This document shows, piece by piece, positions 8,974-19,935 of a stretch of DNA of 64,000 nt. The notes beneath the pieces were generated by a model. The model did no database searches. It was not told the DNA's origin and saw only the letters and a list, made by a program, of their open reading frames with translations. The stretch's first letter is position 1. The number at the start of each line of letters is the position of its first letter. The translations under genes were made by a program, and so were the position numbers. This DNA is from Hyphomicrobiales bacterium (lineage in GTDB: Bacteria; Pseudomonadota; Alphaproteobacteria; Rhizobiales; Beijerinckiaceae), in assembly GCA_028290285.1 (NCBI GenBank), contig JAQGKD010000009.1, positions 1 to 64,000 on the forward strand, given 5' to 3'.

Positions 8974-10167
8974 TCAGCGGGCGAGCCAACGCACGAGGCG
9001 GTCGGCGGCCTCGGCCGTGCGCTCGGGCGAACAGGCGAAGCACAGCCTTAGATGATCCTCCCCGCCCGGGCCGAACGCATTGCCGGGGGCAACCCCCACG
9101 CCCGCCTCGTCCACGAGCCGCTTCGCCAGCGCCGAGCTATCGGCCTCCCCCTCGATGGCCGCGAAAAGATAGAAGGCGCCCTCAGGCTTCGCGAATCGCA
9201 CGCGCCCGCTGGCTTCCAGCGCGCTGCACAGGATGTCCCGGCTCTGCCGGAAGCGCGCGAGCTGATGTGCCACGAAAGTTTCGCCCTGATCGAGGGCCGC
9301 GATGGCGCCGCGCTGAATGGGCACAGCCACGCCGGAGGTCGAATACTGGATGAGATTTTCAATCACCTGCCCGAGGCCTGCGGGTCCTTCCAGCCAGCCG
9401 ATGCGCCAGCCCGTCATTGCCCAGTTCTTCGAAAGGGTCTGGATGTAGAGAATCCGGTCGCTCGCGTCGGCAAGGTCGTGGAAGGACGGCGCGCGCGGCG
9501 CGTCGTAGGTCAGGCGGCCATAGATTTCATCGGCAATGATCCAGAGACCATGGGCGCGGGCGAGCGAGAGGATGCCTTCGAGTTCGGCGAGGCTGGCCGT
9601 CCAGCCTGTAGGATTTCCCGGTGAATTGACGACGATCGCGCGCGTTTTCTGGCTGATGGATGCAGCCATGCGATCGAGGTCCAGCGCCCACTGGAGCCCA
9701 CCTGCCGGCTTGAACCGGAGATCGAGCGGCACATCGATAGCGCTCGCGCCTGCTGCCGCCAGCGAGCCTGCGAAATTAGGCCAGCCCGGCGTCACCACGA
9801 GCACGTCGTCGCCGACGCCCGCGACGAGGCGGACGGCGATCTGGAGAGCATGCATGCCGCCGACCGTGACGAAATAGGAGTCCGGTCCGTTGTTCGTGCC
9901 GTAATGGCGCGTCATGTAGCGGCTGATTGCCTCCCGCGTTTCCGGTAGACCGCGCTGATGGGTGTAGAAGGTCTCACCGGCGGCGAAGGAATCGGCGGCT
10001 GCGCGGCGGATGAACTCGGGCGTGGGGAGATCGCCCTCTCCGACCCAGAGCGGAAGCAATCCCTGCCGTCCGCGTCCATAATTGAACAGCTCGACGATGC
10101 CACTTTCCGGAGCGGCCAGAGCCTCCGGCCGCAGGCTGGCGAGGTGACTGACGGGCGTCACCGGCAT
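8974..10167 (-). CDS. Class I/II pyridoxal-phosphate aminotransferase
   Basis: A 397-residue fold type I aminotransferase. Landmarks are the substrate/PLP segment YTHQRGLPETREAI, NSPGNPTG (181-188), the ring-stacking DEIYGRL (213-219) and the PLP lysine Lys247 in QTLSKNWAMTGWRIGW. The family transfers amino groups between amino acids and 2-oxo acids; substrate cannot be read from the sequence, and an aspartate/aromatic type is most likely. The start at MPVTPV is preferred because the additional 25 residues in the longer frame look non-conserved. A GC hairpin (10299-10314) in the gap to mscL may mark the boundary of the upstream transcript. Confidence 0.88.
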   Translation of the reverse strand: MPVTPVSHLASLRPEALAAPESGIVELFNYGRGRQGLLPLWVGEGDLPTPEFIRRAAADSFAAGETFYTHQRGLPETREAISRYMTRHYGTNNGPDSYFVTVGGMHALQIAVRLVAGVGDDVLVVTPGWPNFAGSLAAAGASAIDVPLDLRFKPAGGLQWALDLDRMAASISQKTRAIVVNSPGNPTGWTASLAELEGILSLARAHGLWIIADEIYGRLTYDAPRAPSFHDLADASDRILYIQTLSKNWAMTGWRIGWLEGPAGLGQVIENLIQYSTSGVAVPIQRGAIAALDQGETFVAHQLARFRQSRDILCSALEASGRVRFAKPEGAFYLFAAIEGEADSSALAKRLVDEAGVGVAPGNAFGPGGEDHLRLCFACSPERTAEAADRLVRWLAR

Positions 10168-10321
10168 TGAGGGACCGGATAACCTGGACGAGGGCAAGAG
10201 TGACTCCTGGGATGCGACGGATGCGATCGGACGACCTTGCAAGGTCGACCTTGCGCGGCCCGGGAGGGACTGCGCAAGGCGACTCCTGTCGCGGCCCTGG
10301 CGGGTGAACCCGCCGGGTACC

Positions 10322-10738
10322 TCAAGGCTTGGCGAGCAGGTTGCGGATCTCTTCCAGCAGGACCTCGCTGCGGCTCGGGGGAGCCGGAACAGCGGCCGGC
10401 GCGGGCTCGGTCTTTTTCAGCGTGTTCAGGGCGCGAACCACGAGGAAGAGGATGAAGGCGATGATCATGAAGTTGACGACGACCGTCAGGAAGCTTCCCC
10501 AGGCGAGCACGGCGCCCTGCTTCTGCGCATCGACGAGGTTGGAAGCAGTCACGGCTTTCGAGAGGGCGATGAAATAATTGGAAAAATCGAGGCCACCCAG
10601 GATCGCGCCGATGATCGGCATGATCACGTCCTTGACCAGCGAATCGACGATCCGGCCGAACGCGCCGCCGATGATCACGCCGATCGCGAGATCGACGACA
10701 TTGCCCCGCAACGCAAATTCCTTGAAATCCTTAAGCAT
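10322..10738 (-). CDS. mscL: Large-conductance mechanosensitive channel
   Basis: A 138-residue channel that opens under membrane tension during hypo-osmotic shock. The N-terminal amphipathic helix and pore-lining helix are clear ([20 protein letters not shown], then [19 protein letters not shown]), as is the second helix ([19 protein letters not shown]) and the cytoplasmic C-terminal bundle ([12 protein letters not shown]). A Pro/Ala linker ([11 protein letters not shown]) precedes the bundle. Length matches the family. The start at MLKDF fits the conserved N-terminus; an ATG 7 codons upstream is less likely. Confidence 0.97.
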   Translation of the reverse strand: MLKDFKEFALRGNVVDLAIGVIIGGAFGRIVDSLVKDVIMPIIGAILGGLDFSNYFIALSKAVTASNLVDAQKQGAVLAWGSFLTVVVNFMIIAFILFLVVRALNTLKKTEPAPAAVPAPPSRSEVLLEEIRNLLAKP

Positions 10739-10880
10739 TTTTATTCCAGCTCCGCTCAAAATGGGTAACGGCGCGAATTCTAAAGGTATGGAGCCACTGG
10801 GGCTAGTCCGGCGGCAAAGAGAGGCGTGATATCGCCGCGTAGAGTGCTAAACTAAACTGTCTTTGACATTGGGAACCGCC

Positions 10881-13800
10881 ATGATTGCCGGATGGGCCGC
10901 TGTTCTGACCGCGCTGGTCTATCTCTGCCTCCTCTTCGCGATTGCGCATTTCGGGGATACGACCGGCCGCCGTTTTGTCGGCGAGAGAGCCCGGCCGCTG
11001 ATCTACGCCATGACGCTCGGCGTTTATTGCACCTCGTGGACGTTCTTCGGCTCCGTAGGTCTCGCCTCCGAGAAGGGGCTGGAATTCCTGCCGATCTACA
11101 TCGGCCCCGCGCTCGTCATCGGGCTGGGCTACAAGTTCATCCTGCGGATCATCCGGCTTTCGAAGTCGCAGAACATCACCTCCGTCGCCGACTTCGTGGC
11201 GGCGCGCTACGGCAAGTCGCAGTATGTCGCGGCCATGGTCGCGCTCATCGCGGTCATGGGGGCGGTGCCCTATATCGCGTTGCAGCTCAAGGCCATCGTG
11301 GTGTCGCTGACCACCGTGCTCACCTCTTTCGATCTCAAGCACATGGTCGTGCTGTCGCCGGGCGCGGGGGCCATGGCGCTGCTGGTGACGCTGCTGCTCG
11401 CGGGATTTGCGATGGCGTTCGGCACGAGGCACATCAATGCGACCGAGCACCAGGACGGGCTGATGCTCGCCGTCGCCGCCGAATCCATCGTCAAGCTCGT
11501 CGCCTTCCTTTGCGTGGGCGCCTACGTGACATGGTGGATGTTCGACGGATTCACGGATCTCGCCGAACGGGCCAGCGCGATTCCCTCGGTCAGTACGATC
11601 CTGTCGGATCCGCCCGACGCGACGATCTGGATCACGACGATCCTGCTTTCGGCCTGCTGCATCGTGCTGCTGCCGCGCCAGTTCCATGTCACCATCGTGG
11701 AGAACCGCAACGAGCGTGACGTTGCCACCGCCGCCTGGGTCTTTCCCCTTTATCTCGTAGCGATCAACCTCTTCGTCATTCCCCTCGCCATCGCGGGCCG
11801 CCTCCTTTTGCCCGAGGGCGCCATCAATCGCGACATGACGGTGCTGGCGCTACCGCTGCTGAACCAGTCCGGCGTCGTAGCCCTGATAGGCCTCGTGGGC
11901 GGCCTTTCGGCGGCCACCGCCATGGTCGTTGTCGCCAGCGTCGCGCTGTCCATCATGATCTCGAACGATCTCGTGATGCCGGGGCTGCTGCGGAGCCAGG
12001 GTATCCGCGCCTGGATCGAGTCGCGGGACCTCGGCTCGCTGATCCTGGTGGTCCGCCGTCTTTCGATTATCGTGCTGTTGCTCATGGGGTTCGGCTATTT
12101 CCGCTTCGCGGGACAGGCGCAGCTCGCGTCCATCGGCCTGCTCTCCTTCGCGGCCATCGCGCAGATCGCGCCGGCCTTTATCGGCGGACTCGTCTGGCGG
12201 CGCGCCAATGCCCGAGGGGCGATGGCCGGGCTGATGACGGGCATCGCCATATGGGCCTATACGCTGCTCATTCCCTCGCTCGACACGGCCTCTCTGGCGA
12301 TGGATTCGCTCGTCACCAACGGGCCGCTCGGGATCGGCTTCCTGCGCCCGACCGCCCTGCTCGGCGCGGATCTCGATCCGCTCGTGCATGGCGTGCTGTG
12401 GAGCCTTTCGCTCAACATTCTCACCTTCGTGGGCTTTTCGCTGACGCGTCACCCCAGCCCCATCGAACGGCTGCAGGCGCAGATTTTCGTGGGCCCGAAT
12501 TCAAAGCCGGTGTCACCCGCCTTCCGCATCTGGGGTGGCGGCATCACAGCGCGCGAACTCGAGAATACCGTCGGGCGCTATCTCGGGGTGGAGCATACGC
12601 GGCGCGCCTTCGAGACGTTCATGACGACACGCGGCATGCCACGCACCATGACACTGGAAGCCGACGCGCATCTTCTTCGCTTCGGCGAGCATATGCTGGC
12701 CTCCGCCATCGGCGCGGCCTCGTCGCGGCTCGTGCTGTCGATTCTGGTGCGACGGCGCAACATGTCGCGCGGCGCGGCGCTGCAACTCATCGACGAAGCC
12801 TCGTCGTCGCTGCAGCAGAACCGCGACATGCTGCAATATGCGCTGGACTTTGCGCGGCAGGGCATCACCGTCGTCGATCCCGATCTGCGCCTGATCTGCT
12901 GGAACCGCGAGTTCGGCGAGTTGTTCGATCTGCCGCCCGAGAAACTGCGGATCGGCATCGGTCTTGAGGAGATCGTGCGCTACAATGCCGAGCGGGGCAT
13001 CTATGGGCCCGGCTCGGAAGACGATTACATAGCCACCCGGCTCGAGCTTTTCGTGCACGAGAGCGAGCCCTTCCGGCTTCGCCTGTATCCGCCGGTGAGC
13101 TGCGTGATCGAGATCCGCTCCGCGCGCCTGCCCGATGGCGGCATCGTCACCACCTACACCGATGTCTCGGAAGCCGTCGCGACCGAAGAGGCTCTGGCGC
13201 GCACCAACGAGACGCTCGAACAACGCGTGCGCGAGCGCACCGAGGAACTGGTGCGACTCAACCACGAGCTGGCGCGCGCGAAGGCCGAGGCGGACGAGGC
13301 GAACCTGTCCAAGACGCGCTTCCTCGCCGCCGCCAGCCACGACATCCTGCAGCCGCTCAACGCTGCCCGTCTCTACGCGACCTCGCTGCTCGAGCGCATG
13401 GACAATGGCGCCCTCGGGCCCGAGGAAGACGTGGCGGAACGCAAGCTCGCGCATAACCTCGACATGTCGCTCGAGTCGGTCGAGGAGATCCTGACCGCAC
13501 TGCTCGATATTTCACGGCTCGATTCCGGCGCCATGAAAGCCGAACTGAGCAATTTCCGCGTCGAGGAAATCCTCCGGCAATTGCGCATCGAGTTCGAGCC
13601 CATGGCACGCGAGCGCGGTCTCGAACTGACCTTCGTGCCGAGTTCGCTCAGCGTACGCTCGGACCGGAGGCTGCTTCGCCGGCTCTTGCAGAACCTCATT
13701 TCCAACGCAATCAAATACACGCCGCGCGGGCGCGTGCTCATCGGCTGTAGAAGAATCGGTGAGCGCCTCCGCGTGGAGGTCTGGGATACAGGTCTCGGCA

Positions 13801-14432
13801 TTCCGCAGGCCAAGCAAAAGAGTGTCTTCCGCGAATTCGAGCGTCTGGCTCCGGCGGCGAAAACAGCGCCCGGCCTCGGCCTCGGCCTGTCTATCGTCGA
13901 GCGCCTGAGCAAGGTCATGCGGCATCGCATCACCCTGCGCTCGACGCTCGGCAAGGGCTCGATCTTTGGGGTCGAACTTCCCGTCGTCGCCGCCATGCCG
14001 GTCAGCCCCGACACGCCCGCGACGGCAGCCCCTGTTCATCAGCCGCTTGCGGGCATGATCGTGCTCGCGATCGACAACGAACCCCGCATTCTGGAGGGCA
14101 TGGTCGCCCTGCTCGGTGGCTGGGGATGCAATGTCATTGCCGCCGCCAGCCAGCGCGATGCAGAGTCGGCGCTGAACGCGCGCCAACTTACGCCGGACGT
14201 GATCATCGCGGATTTCCATCTCGATCAGGCGGACGGGATCGAGGCCATCGTCGCGCTGCGCTGGAAACTCGGCTCCAAATTGCCGGCAGCTCTGGTGACC
14301 GCCGACCGCACGCCCGAGATGCGCAGCCGCGCCGCCGAGAAAGACATTCACGTCTTCAACAAGCCCCTCAAGCCCGCTGCCCTGCGCTCATTGCTGAGCC
14401 AGTGGCGCGTGACCATGGGCGCAGCAGAGTGA
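10881..14432 (+). CDS. SSF-type hybrid sensor histidine kinase (CrbS/MxtR-like)
   Basis: A very large membrane sensor of 1183 residues. The N-terminal half is a sodium/solute symporter-like domain with about 13 membrane segments (starting WAAVLTALVYLCLLFAIAHF). A linker (STAC-like region near GRYLGVEHTRRAFETF) is followed by a PAS domain (ALDFARQGITVVDPDLRLICWN), a coiled coil, a HisKA domain with the phospho-accepting His in FLAAASHDILQPLNAARL, an HATPase domain (NLISNAIKYTPRG, DTGLGIP, GLGLGLSIVERL) and a C-terminal receiver domain (IIADFHLDQADG). This order is that of CrbS/MxtR, which with a LuxR-type regulator controls acetate uptake genes in Vibrio and Pseudomonas. A matching regulator lies at 33.4 kb. 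The ATG at 10881 starts just before the first membrane segment. Confidence 0.92.
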   Translation: MIAGWAAVLTALVYLCLLFAIAHFGDTTGRRFVGERARPLIYAMTLGVYCTSWTFFGSVGLASEKGLEFLPIYIGPALVIGLGYKFILRIIRLSKSQNITSVADFVAARYGKSQYVAAMVALIAVMGAVPYIALQLKAIVVSLTTVLTSFDLKHMVVLSPGAGAMALLVTLLLAGFAMAFGTRHINATEHQDGLMLAVAAESIVKLVAFLCVGAYVTWWMFDGFTDLAERASAIPSVSTILSDPPDATIWITTILLSACCIVLLPRQFHVTIVENRNERDVATAAWVFPLYLVAINLFVIPLAIAGRLLLPEGAINRDMTVLALPLLNQSGVVALIGLVGGLSAATAMVVVASVALSIMISNDLVMPGLLRSQGIRAWIESRDLGSLILVVRRLSIIVLLLMGFGYFRFAGQAQLASIGLLSFAAIAQIAPAFIGGLVWRRANARGAMAGLMTGIAIWAYTLLIPSLDTASLAMDSLVTNGPLGIGFLRPTALLGADLDPLVHGVLWSLSLNILTFVGFSLTRHPSPIERLQAQIFVGPNSKPVSPAFRIWGGGITARELENTVGRYLGVEHTRRAFETFMTTRGMPRTMTLEADAHLLRFGEHMLASAIGAASSRLVLSILVRRRNMSRGAALQLIDEASSSLQQNRDMLQYALDFARQGITVVDPDLRLICWNREFGELFDLPPEKLRIGIGLEEIVRYNAERGIYGPGSEDDYIATRLELFVHESEPFRLRLYPPVSCVIEIRSARLPDGGIVTTYTDVSEAVATEEALARTNETLEQRVRERTEELVRLNHELARAKAEADEANLSKTRFLAAASHDILQPLNAARLYATSLLERMDNGALGPEEDVAERKLAHNLDMSLESVEEILTALLDISRLDSGAMKAELSNFRVEEILRQLRIEFEPMARERGLELTFVPSSLSVRSDRRLLRRLLQNLISNAIKYTPRGRVLIGCRRIGERLRVEVWDTGLGIPQAKQKSVFREFERLAPAAKTAPGLGLGLSIVERLSKVMRHRITLRSTLGKGSIFGVELPVVAAMPVSPDTPATAAPVHQPLAGMIVLAIDNEPRILEGMVALLGGWGCNVIAAASQRDAESALNARQLTPDVIIADFHLDQADGIEAIVALRWKLGSKLPAALVTADRTPEMRSRAAEKDIHVFNKPLKPAALRSLLSQWRVTMGAAE

Positions 14433-14444
14433 GTGCGAGGCCCC

Positions 14445-16652
14445 TCAGGCCGCGCGACTCTTCCTGCCGAAGCGACCGTAAAAGGTCTCGTGCTTCTGGG
14501 CCATTTCGATCAGCAGATCTGTCGGCGTGAAACGGGGCCCGTAGGTCTTGGCCAGACGATCGCAGAGCAGCACGAATTCGGCCACGCCCATCCCGTCGAT
14601 GTAGCTGAGCGTGCCTCCGGTGAAGGGTGCGAAGCCGAAGCCGAGGATCGAGCCGACATCCGCCTCGCGCGGATCGGTGACCACGCCTTCTTCCACCGTG
14701 CGCGCGGCCTCCAATGCCTGCGTCACGAGGAAACGATGCTTCATGTCCTCGATGTTGAGATGGTCGGGATCGGACTTCGTGCTTTGCAACTCGGAGAGGC
14801 CGGGCCACAGGGTTTTCGGTCCCTTCTCCGGATAGTCGTAAAAACCCTTGCCGTTCTTGCGACCGAGGCGTGCGTGGCGATTGACGAGATCGTCCAGCAA
14901 CCGCTCCTGCTGGGGATCGACGGCATCCGCGCCGAGATCCGCCTTGGTGGCCTGAAGGATTTTCCAGGCGAGGTCCAGCGCGACTTCGTCGTTCAGCGAC
15001 AGTGGGCCGACCGGCATGCCGGCCATGCGCGCGACATTCTCGATCATCGCAGGCGGCACGCCCTCGGCGAACATGAGGTGCCCCTCGCGCACATAATTAA
15101 GCACGCAGCGGTTGGCGTAGAAGCCGCGTGAATCGTTCACGACAATGGGCGTCTTGCGAAGCATGCGCACGAAGTCGAGCGCGGTCGCGAGCGCGCGGTC
15201 ACCCGTGCGCTTGCCCACGATGACTTCGACCAGCATCATGCGCTCGACCGGCGAGAAGAAGTGAATGCCAATGAAGTCCTCCGGCCGCGCAGCGTTTTCA
15301 GCGAGCGAGGTGATCGGCAGCGTGGATGTGTTCGACGCGAAGATCGTGCCCGGCTTCATGACCACATCGGCCTTGCGCATGGCCTCGGCCTTCACATTGC
15401 GATCCTCGAACACCGCTTCGATGACGAGGTCGCAAGACGCGAGCGCCGCGTAATCGGCGGTGGGTTCGATCAGCCCCAGCAGCGCGTCGCGCTCCGCCGT
15501 CTTGGCGCGGCCCTTGGCGATCTGGTCGGACATGAGCTTGTGCGAATGCGCCTTGCCCTTCTCCGCCGCCTCTATGTCGCGGTCGATCAGCACGACACCG
15601 ATGCCGTTGAGCGCGGACACATAGGCGATGCTCGCCCCCATGAAGCCCGCCCCGATGATGCCGACCTTCGCGATCTTCGCAGGCGGTTGCGCGGGCGGGC
15701 GGCGCGCACCCTTGTTGAGTTCGCCCATGGACACGAACAACGAGCGGATCATGGCCCGCGCTTCCTTCGAGCGCAGGATATGCGCGAACCAGCGGCTCTC
15801 GACCCTGAGCGCGAGATCCATCGGCAATTGCAGTCCTTCGTAGACGGCGTGCAGGATGGCCTTGGCAGCGGGGTAATTGTCCTGCGTCTCGCGACGGTAG
15901 ATCGCGTTGGCCGCAGGCCAGACCATCATGCCGGCGGGCGAGAAAACCTTTCCGGAGGGCGCGCGGAATTTCGGATCGTCCCACGGCGCAACGCCCTTGT
16001 TACCGGCGGCGATCCATTCCTTCGCCTTGCCCAGCAATTCGTCCCTGGGTGCAATGGCATGGACGAGACCCATGGCCTTGGCGGCCTGCGGGCGGATCTG
16101 CTCGCCCTTGAACAACATCTGGAGCGCATCGCCGGTCTGCATCAGGCGCGCAACGCGTTGCGTGCCGCCCGCGCCCGGGAACAGGCCCACCTTGATTTCA
16201 GGAAGGCCGACGCGCGTCTTCGGGCCGTCCGAAACGATGCGGTAGTGACAGGCGAGCGAGAGTTCGAAGGCGCCGCCGAGGCAGGTTCCGTCAATGGCCG
16301 CGACCCAAGGCTTGCCGCTCGTCTCGAGCCTGCGATAGAGCAGGGTCAGGCGGCGCGTCGCATCGAAAAAGGCCTGCATCGCAGCCTCTTCTCCATGCGT
16401 CTGCACCATCTCGGCATATTGGCGCGCGGAGCCGTCGAGCATGCCGAGATCGGCGCCGCCCGAAAACGTATCCTTGCCGGAAATGATGACGCAGCCCTTC
16501 ACGGCGGGGTCGCTCGCGACATGCTCGATCACGCTTTCCAGCTCGTTCATCACCTCCTCGGTGATAACGTTCATGGAACGGCCCGGCATGTCCCAGGTGA
16601 GAACGGAAATGCCGTCGGCATCGGTTTCGAAGCGGAAATTCTTCAGGTCCAT
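14445..16652 (-). CDS. fadJ: Bifunctional enoyl-CoA hydratase/3-hydroxyacyl-CoA dehydrogenase
   Basis: The fused beta-oxidation enzyme, 735 residues. The N-terminal crotonase domain shows [15 protein letters not shown] and [21 protein letters not shown] with the oxyanion-hole glycines. The dehydrogenase half has the NAD-binding [16 protein letters not shown], the [13 protein letters not shown] region and [19 protein letters not shown], followed by the 3HCDH C-terminal domain ([15 protein letters not shown]). It hydrates enoyl-CoA and oxidises the 3-hydroxyacyl-CoA. Gene symbol is by similarity to FadB/FadJ; which of the two cannot be decided. It is third in an operon, 17 bp after the thiolase gene, and ends 12 bp from the convergent sensor kinase gene. 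Confidence 0.95.
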   Translation of the reverse strand: MDLKNFRFETDADGISVLTWDMPGRSMNVITEEVMNELESVIEHVASDPAVKGCVIISGKDTFSGGADLGMLDGSARQYAEMVQTHGEEAAMQAFFDATRRLTLLYRRLETSGKPWVAAIDGTCLGGAFELSLACHYRIVSDGPKTRVGLPEIKVGLFPGAGGTQRVARLMQTGDALQMLFKGEQIRPQAAKAMGLVHAIAPRDELLGKAKEWIAAGNKGVAPWDDPKFRAPSGKVFSPAGMMVWPAANAIYRRETQDNYPAAKAILHAVYEGLQLPMDLALRVESRWFAHILRSKEARAMIRSLFVSMGELNKGARRPPAQPPAKIAKVGIIGAGFMGASIAYVSALNGIGVVLIDRDIEAAEKGKAHSHKLMSDQIAKGRAKTAERDALLGLIEPTADYAALASCDLVIEAVFEDRNVKAEAMRKADVVMKPGTIFASNTSTLPITSLAENAARPEDFIGIHFFSPVERMMLVEVIVGKRTGDRALATALDFVRMLRKTPIVVNDSRGFYANRCVLNYVREGHLMFAEGVPPAMIENVARMAGMPVGPLSLNDEVALDLAWKILQATKADLGADAVDPQQERLLDDLVNRHARLGRKNGKGFYDYPEKGPKTLWPGLSELQSTKSDPDHLNIEDMKHRFLVTQALEAARTVEEGVVTDPREADVGSILGFGFAPFTGGTLSYIDGMGVAEFVLLCDRLAKTYGPRFTPTDLLIEMAQKHETFYGRFGRKSRAA

Positions 16653-16669
16653 GTCCGGTCTCCCGCTTC

Positions 16670-17878
16670 TCAAACGCGCTCGATAATGGTGGCCGTGCCC
16701 ATGCCCGCGCCGATGCAGAGCGTGATCAGGGCTGTCGATTTTCCGGTGCGCTCCAGCTCGTCCAGCGCGGTGCCGATCAGCATGGCTCCCGTTGCGCCGA
16801 GCGGATGACCGAGCGCAATGGCGCCGCCGTTGACGTTCATCCTGTCCGTGCCGAGATCGAAGGCCTGCATGAAGCGCAGGACAACGGCGGCGAAGGCTTC
16901 GTTGACCTCGAAGAGATCGATGTCGCCGATGCTCATGCCCGCCCGTTTCAACACCTTGCGGGTGACGTCGACGGGGCCGGTGAGCATAAGTGCCGGTTCC
17001 GAGCCGATATTGGCGAAGGCGCGGATGCGCGCGCGCGGTTTCAGGCCGGCTGCGATCCCCGCTTCGGCGGATCCGAGCAGCACGGCTGCGGCGCCATCGA
17101 CGATGCCGGACGAGTTGCCCGCGTGATGAACATGGCGGAGTTTTTCGATTTCAGGATGCGCCTGAATGGCGACGGCGTTGAAGCCGCCCTGCTCGGCCAT
17201 CATCACGAAAGAAGGCTTGAGCTGGCCGAGCGACTGCATGTCGGTCGAGGGCCGCATGTGCTCGTCGCGCGCCAGAATGGTGAGGCCGTTGACGTCGCGC
17301 ACCGGCACGACGGAACGCTCGAAACGCCCTTCATCCCAAGCCTGCGCGGCGCGCTTCTGGCTCTCGACCGCATAGGCATCCACCTGATCGCGGTTGAAGC
17401 CGTATTTGGTTGCGATGAGATCGGCGGACACGCCCTGCGGCATGAAATAGGAGGGAATGGCGATCGCGGGATCGACGGGCCAGGCGCCGCCCGATGCGCC
17501 GATGCCAACGCGGCTCATGGATTCGACGCCGCCACCGACGGTCATGTCGTGCTGGCCGGACATGATCTGCGCGGCCGCGAAATTCACGGCATCGAGCCCC
17601 GAGGCGCAGAAGCGGTTGATCTGAATGCCCGGCACATGATCGCCGTAGCCCGCGCTGAGCGCGGCGGCGCGTGCGATATCGCCGCCCGCTTCGCCGACCG
17701 GATCGACGCAGCCGAGGATCACGTCGTCGATCAGATGCGTGTCGAGCTGGCTGCGGTCGCGCAGCGCCTTCAGCGCGCCCGTCGCAAGGCCGAGCGTCGA
17801 GACTTCATGCAGGGCACCGTCCGGCTTGCCGCGACCGCGCGGCGTGCGCAGGTGATCGTAGATGAAAGCGTCGGCCAT
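16670..17878 (-). CDS. fadA: Acetyl-CoA C-acyltransferase (thiolase)
   Basis: A 402-residue beta-ketoacyl-CoA thiolase, the last step of each beta-oxidation cycle. The acylated nucleophile is the Cys in [13 protein letters not shown], and the C-terminal catalytic segments are intact: [17 protein letters not shown] (His) and [11 protein letters not shown] (second Cys). Length is normal. It sits between the acyl-CoA dehydrogenase (38 bp upstream) and the bifunctional hydratase/dehydrogenase (17 bp downstream), all on the minus strand. Specificity for chain length cannot be read from sequence; a biosynthetic acetoacetyl-CoA thiolase is less likely given the neighbours. Confidence 0.94.
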   Translation of the reverse strand: MADAFIYDHLRTPRGRGKPDGALHEVSTLGLATGALKALRDRSQLDTHLIDDVILGCVDPVGEAGGDIARAAALSAGYGDHVPGIQINRFCASGLDAVNFAAAQIMSGQHDMTVGGGVESMSRVGIGASGGAWPVDPAIAIPSYFMPQGVSADLIATKYGFNRDQVDAYAVESQKRAAQAWDEGRFERSVVPVRDVNGLTILARDEHMRPSTDMQSLGQLKPSFVMMAEQGGFNAVAIQAHPEIEKLRHVHHAGNSSGIVDGAAAVLLGSAEAGIAAGLKPRARIRAFANIGSEPALMLTGPVDVTRKVLKRAGMSIGDIDLFEVNEAFAAVVLRFMQAFDLGTDRMNVNGGAIALGHPLGATGAMLIGTALDELERTGKSTALITLCIGAGMGTATIIERV

Positions 17879-17916
17879 CCTCTTGCTCTCCCTCGTATAG
17901 CTCTTGGCGCCGGTCT

Positions 17917-19710
17917 TCAGAATGAGTCGGCCGGCATGGCCATCATGGTATCGGCGCCGGTGCTGATCCGGGCCAGATGCGCCGCCGTTTCGGGCATCAT
18001 ACGCTCCATGAAGAATTTTCCGGCGATCAATTTCGCGTCCATCAGCTGAGCACTGGAGGGATCAGCGACCTTTTTCGCGCCCGCTGCGACCGCGATCTGC
18101 GCCCACATATAGCCCAGCGCCACGAGGCCGAAGAGGTGCATGTAATCAGTCGATCCCGCCCCCGCATTGTCAGGCTTGGCCATGGCGTTCTGCATGAACC
18201 ACATGGTGGCTTTCTGCAGATCGTCCAGGCCGCTCTTCAGGCCCGGGGCGAGTGCTTTGAGCGACTCGTCGCTCCCGTGCGTTTTCAGGAATCCGCCGAC
18301 CTCCGTGAAGAAGGCCATGACCGCACGACCGCCGTCCTTGGGCAGTTTGCGGCCGACGAGATCGAGCGCCTGGATGCCGTTGGCGCCCTCATAGATCATG
18401 GCGATGCGCGCATCGCGGACAAATTGCTCCATGCCCCATTCGCCGACATAGCCATGCCCGCCGAACACCTGCTGCGCCTTGACCGTGTTGGCGAAGCCGA
18501 CATCTGTCAGTACGCCTTTCAGCACCGGCGTCATCAGCCCGAGCATGTCGTCGGCGGCACGGATCGTGGCCTCGTCGCCCGAGCGATGGGCGACATCGCT
18601 CTTAAGTGCGGTCCACAGAACCAGCGCGCGCGCGGCTTCGTTGAAGGCGCGGATTTCGAGCAGCATGCGCCGCACGTCCGGGTGGACGATGATCGGATCG
18701 GCCGGTTTGTCGGGGGACTTGGGACCAGAGAGCGAGCGGCTTTGCAGGCGCTCCTTCGCATAGGCGGCGGCGTTCTGGTAGGCGACCTCGGATTGCGCGA
18801 GGCCCTGGATGGCGACGCCGAGACGCGCCTCGTTCATCATGACGAACATGGCATTGAGGCCGCGATTTTCCGCGCCCAGCAACCAGCCCGTCGCACCATC
18901 GTAATTCATGACGCAGGTGGAATTGCCGTGAATGCCCATCTTGTGCTCGATCGAGCCGCAAGTGACGGGATTACGCGCGCCCACGGTCGCGTCGTCGCGG
19001 GGCAGGAACTTCGGGACGATGAAGAGAGAGATGCCCTTGGTGCCAGCGGGGGCGCCTTCAATGCGCGCGAGCACGAGATGCACGATGTTCTCGGCGAGAT
19101 CGTGTTCGCCGGCTGAAATGAAGATCTTCTGTCCCGTGATGGCGTAGCTGCCATCGCCGTTCGGAACGGCCTTCGTCTTGAGCAGGCCGAGATCGGTGCC
19201 GCAATGGGGCTCCGTCAGGTTCATCGTGCCCGACCAGGCCCCCGAGATCATTTTCGGCGCATAGAGCTTCTTCTGCGCGTCGCTGCCATGGACGAGCAAC
19301 GCGGCGAGCGCGCCCTGCGTCAGGCCGGGATACATGGAGAACGCCATGTTGGCCGCGGATGCGAATTCGTTGACGATGGCGGCGAGCGTATATGGCAGGC
19401 CCTGTCCACCATATGCCGGATCGGCGGCGAGGCCGATCCAGCCGCCTTCTGCGAAGGCATCGTAGGCCTCCTTGAAGCCCTTCGGGGTTTTCACGGAGCC
19501 GTCGGGCTGGCGCAGGCACCCTTCCCGGTCACCTGTCGCGTTGAGGGGCTGCAACACCTGTTCGCACAGCTTGGCAGCCTCCTCGAGGATGGCCTCGACG
19601 ACGTCGGAACTTGCCTCCGCGAAACCGGAAAGATTGTTGTAACGGTCCCAGCCCAACACGTCGTTGAGCAAAAACTTCACATCCTCGACTGGCGCCTTGT
19701 AGCTCGGCAT
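17917..19710 (-). CDS. Acyl-CoA dehydrogenase, long C-terminally extended type
   Basis: A flavoenzyme of 597 residues in the branch with an extra C-terminal domain, which includes DmdC-type (3-methylmercaptopropionyl-CoA) and other acyl-CoA dehydrogenases. The N-terminal [20 protein letters not shown] is characteristic of this branch. FAD/substrate segments are seen: [62 protein letters not shown] and the catalytic-base region [18 protein letters not shown]. It introduces the first double bond. It is the first gene of the beta-oxidation operon, preceded by an imperfect palindrome (19742-19755, GTTCATATGTAAAC) which could be an operator for the neighbouring MerR protein. Confidence 0.93.
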   Translation of the reverse strand: MPSYKAPVEDVKFLLNDVLGWDRYNNLSGFAEASSDVVEAILEEAAKLCEQVLQPLNATGDREGCLRQPDGSVKTPKGFKEAYDAFAEGGWIGLAADPAYGGQGLPYTLAAIVNEFASAANMAFSMYPGLTQGALAALLVHGSDAQKKLYAPKMISGAWSGTMNLTEPHCGTDLGLLKTKAVPNGDGSYAITGQKIFISAGEHDLAENIVHLVLARIEGAPAGTKGISLFIVPKFLPRDDATVGARNPVTCGSIEHKMGIHGNSTCVMNYDGATGWLLGAENRGLNAMFVMMNEARLGVAIQGLAQSEVAYQNAAAYAKERLQSRSLSGPKSPDKPADPIIVHPDVRRMLLEIRAFNEAARALVLWTALKSDVAHRSGDEATIRAADDMLGLMTPVLKGVLTDVGFANTVKAQQVFGGHGYVGEWGMEQFVRDARIAMIYEGANGIQALDLVGRKLPKDGGRAVMAFFTEVGGFLKTHGSDESLKALAPGLKSGLDDLQKATMWFMQNAMAKPDNAGAGSTDYMHLFGLVALGYMWAQIAVAAGAKKVADPSSAQLMDAKLIAGKFFMERMMPETAAHLARISTGADTMMAMPADSF

Positions 19711-19840
19711 GGCTCGCTCCCGGTCGTCTCTCTGGAATTTGGTTCATATGTAAACGAATGCAGGGCCGTCTTCAAGCCTGAAAGCCCGAGCGCGCCGATC
19801 TAACCATCATTCGCAAGAGGCGTCAGCGTCCCCGCATCGA

Positions 19841-19873
19841 CGCAAATAACCCCGCTATCGTGAGATAGCGGGG
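19841..19873 (-). terminator. Terminator of the merR-type gene
   Basis: A perfect 10-bp inverted repeat (CCCCGCTATC/GATAGCGGGG) with a 4-nt loop at 19850-19873. Read leftward it is followed by a T-rich stretch (TTATTTG), so it should end transcription of the regulator gene before the beta-oxidation operon promoter. Confidence 0.75.
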
Positions 19874-19935
19874 AGAGAGCCACAAGGGCGGCACTGCAAA
19901 GAGACACCCAATCGCCGCGCGCCGGACGCTTTGGA

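Noticed and set aside
7790-9055. Plus-strand frame of 421 codons
   Set aside because: Antisense to the AbrB-type membrane protein; Arg/His-rich without motifs.
10299-10314. GC hairpin GGCGGG/CCCGCC after mscL
   Set aside because: No T tract and only 6 bp; too weak to list as a separate terminator.
15261-18049. Two long plus-strand frames of 515 and 414 codons
   Set aside because: Antisense to the beta-oxidation genes, whose motifs are unambiguous.
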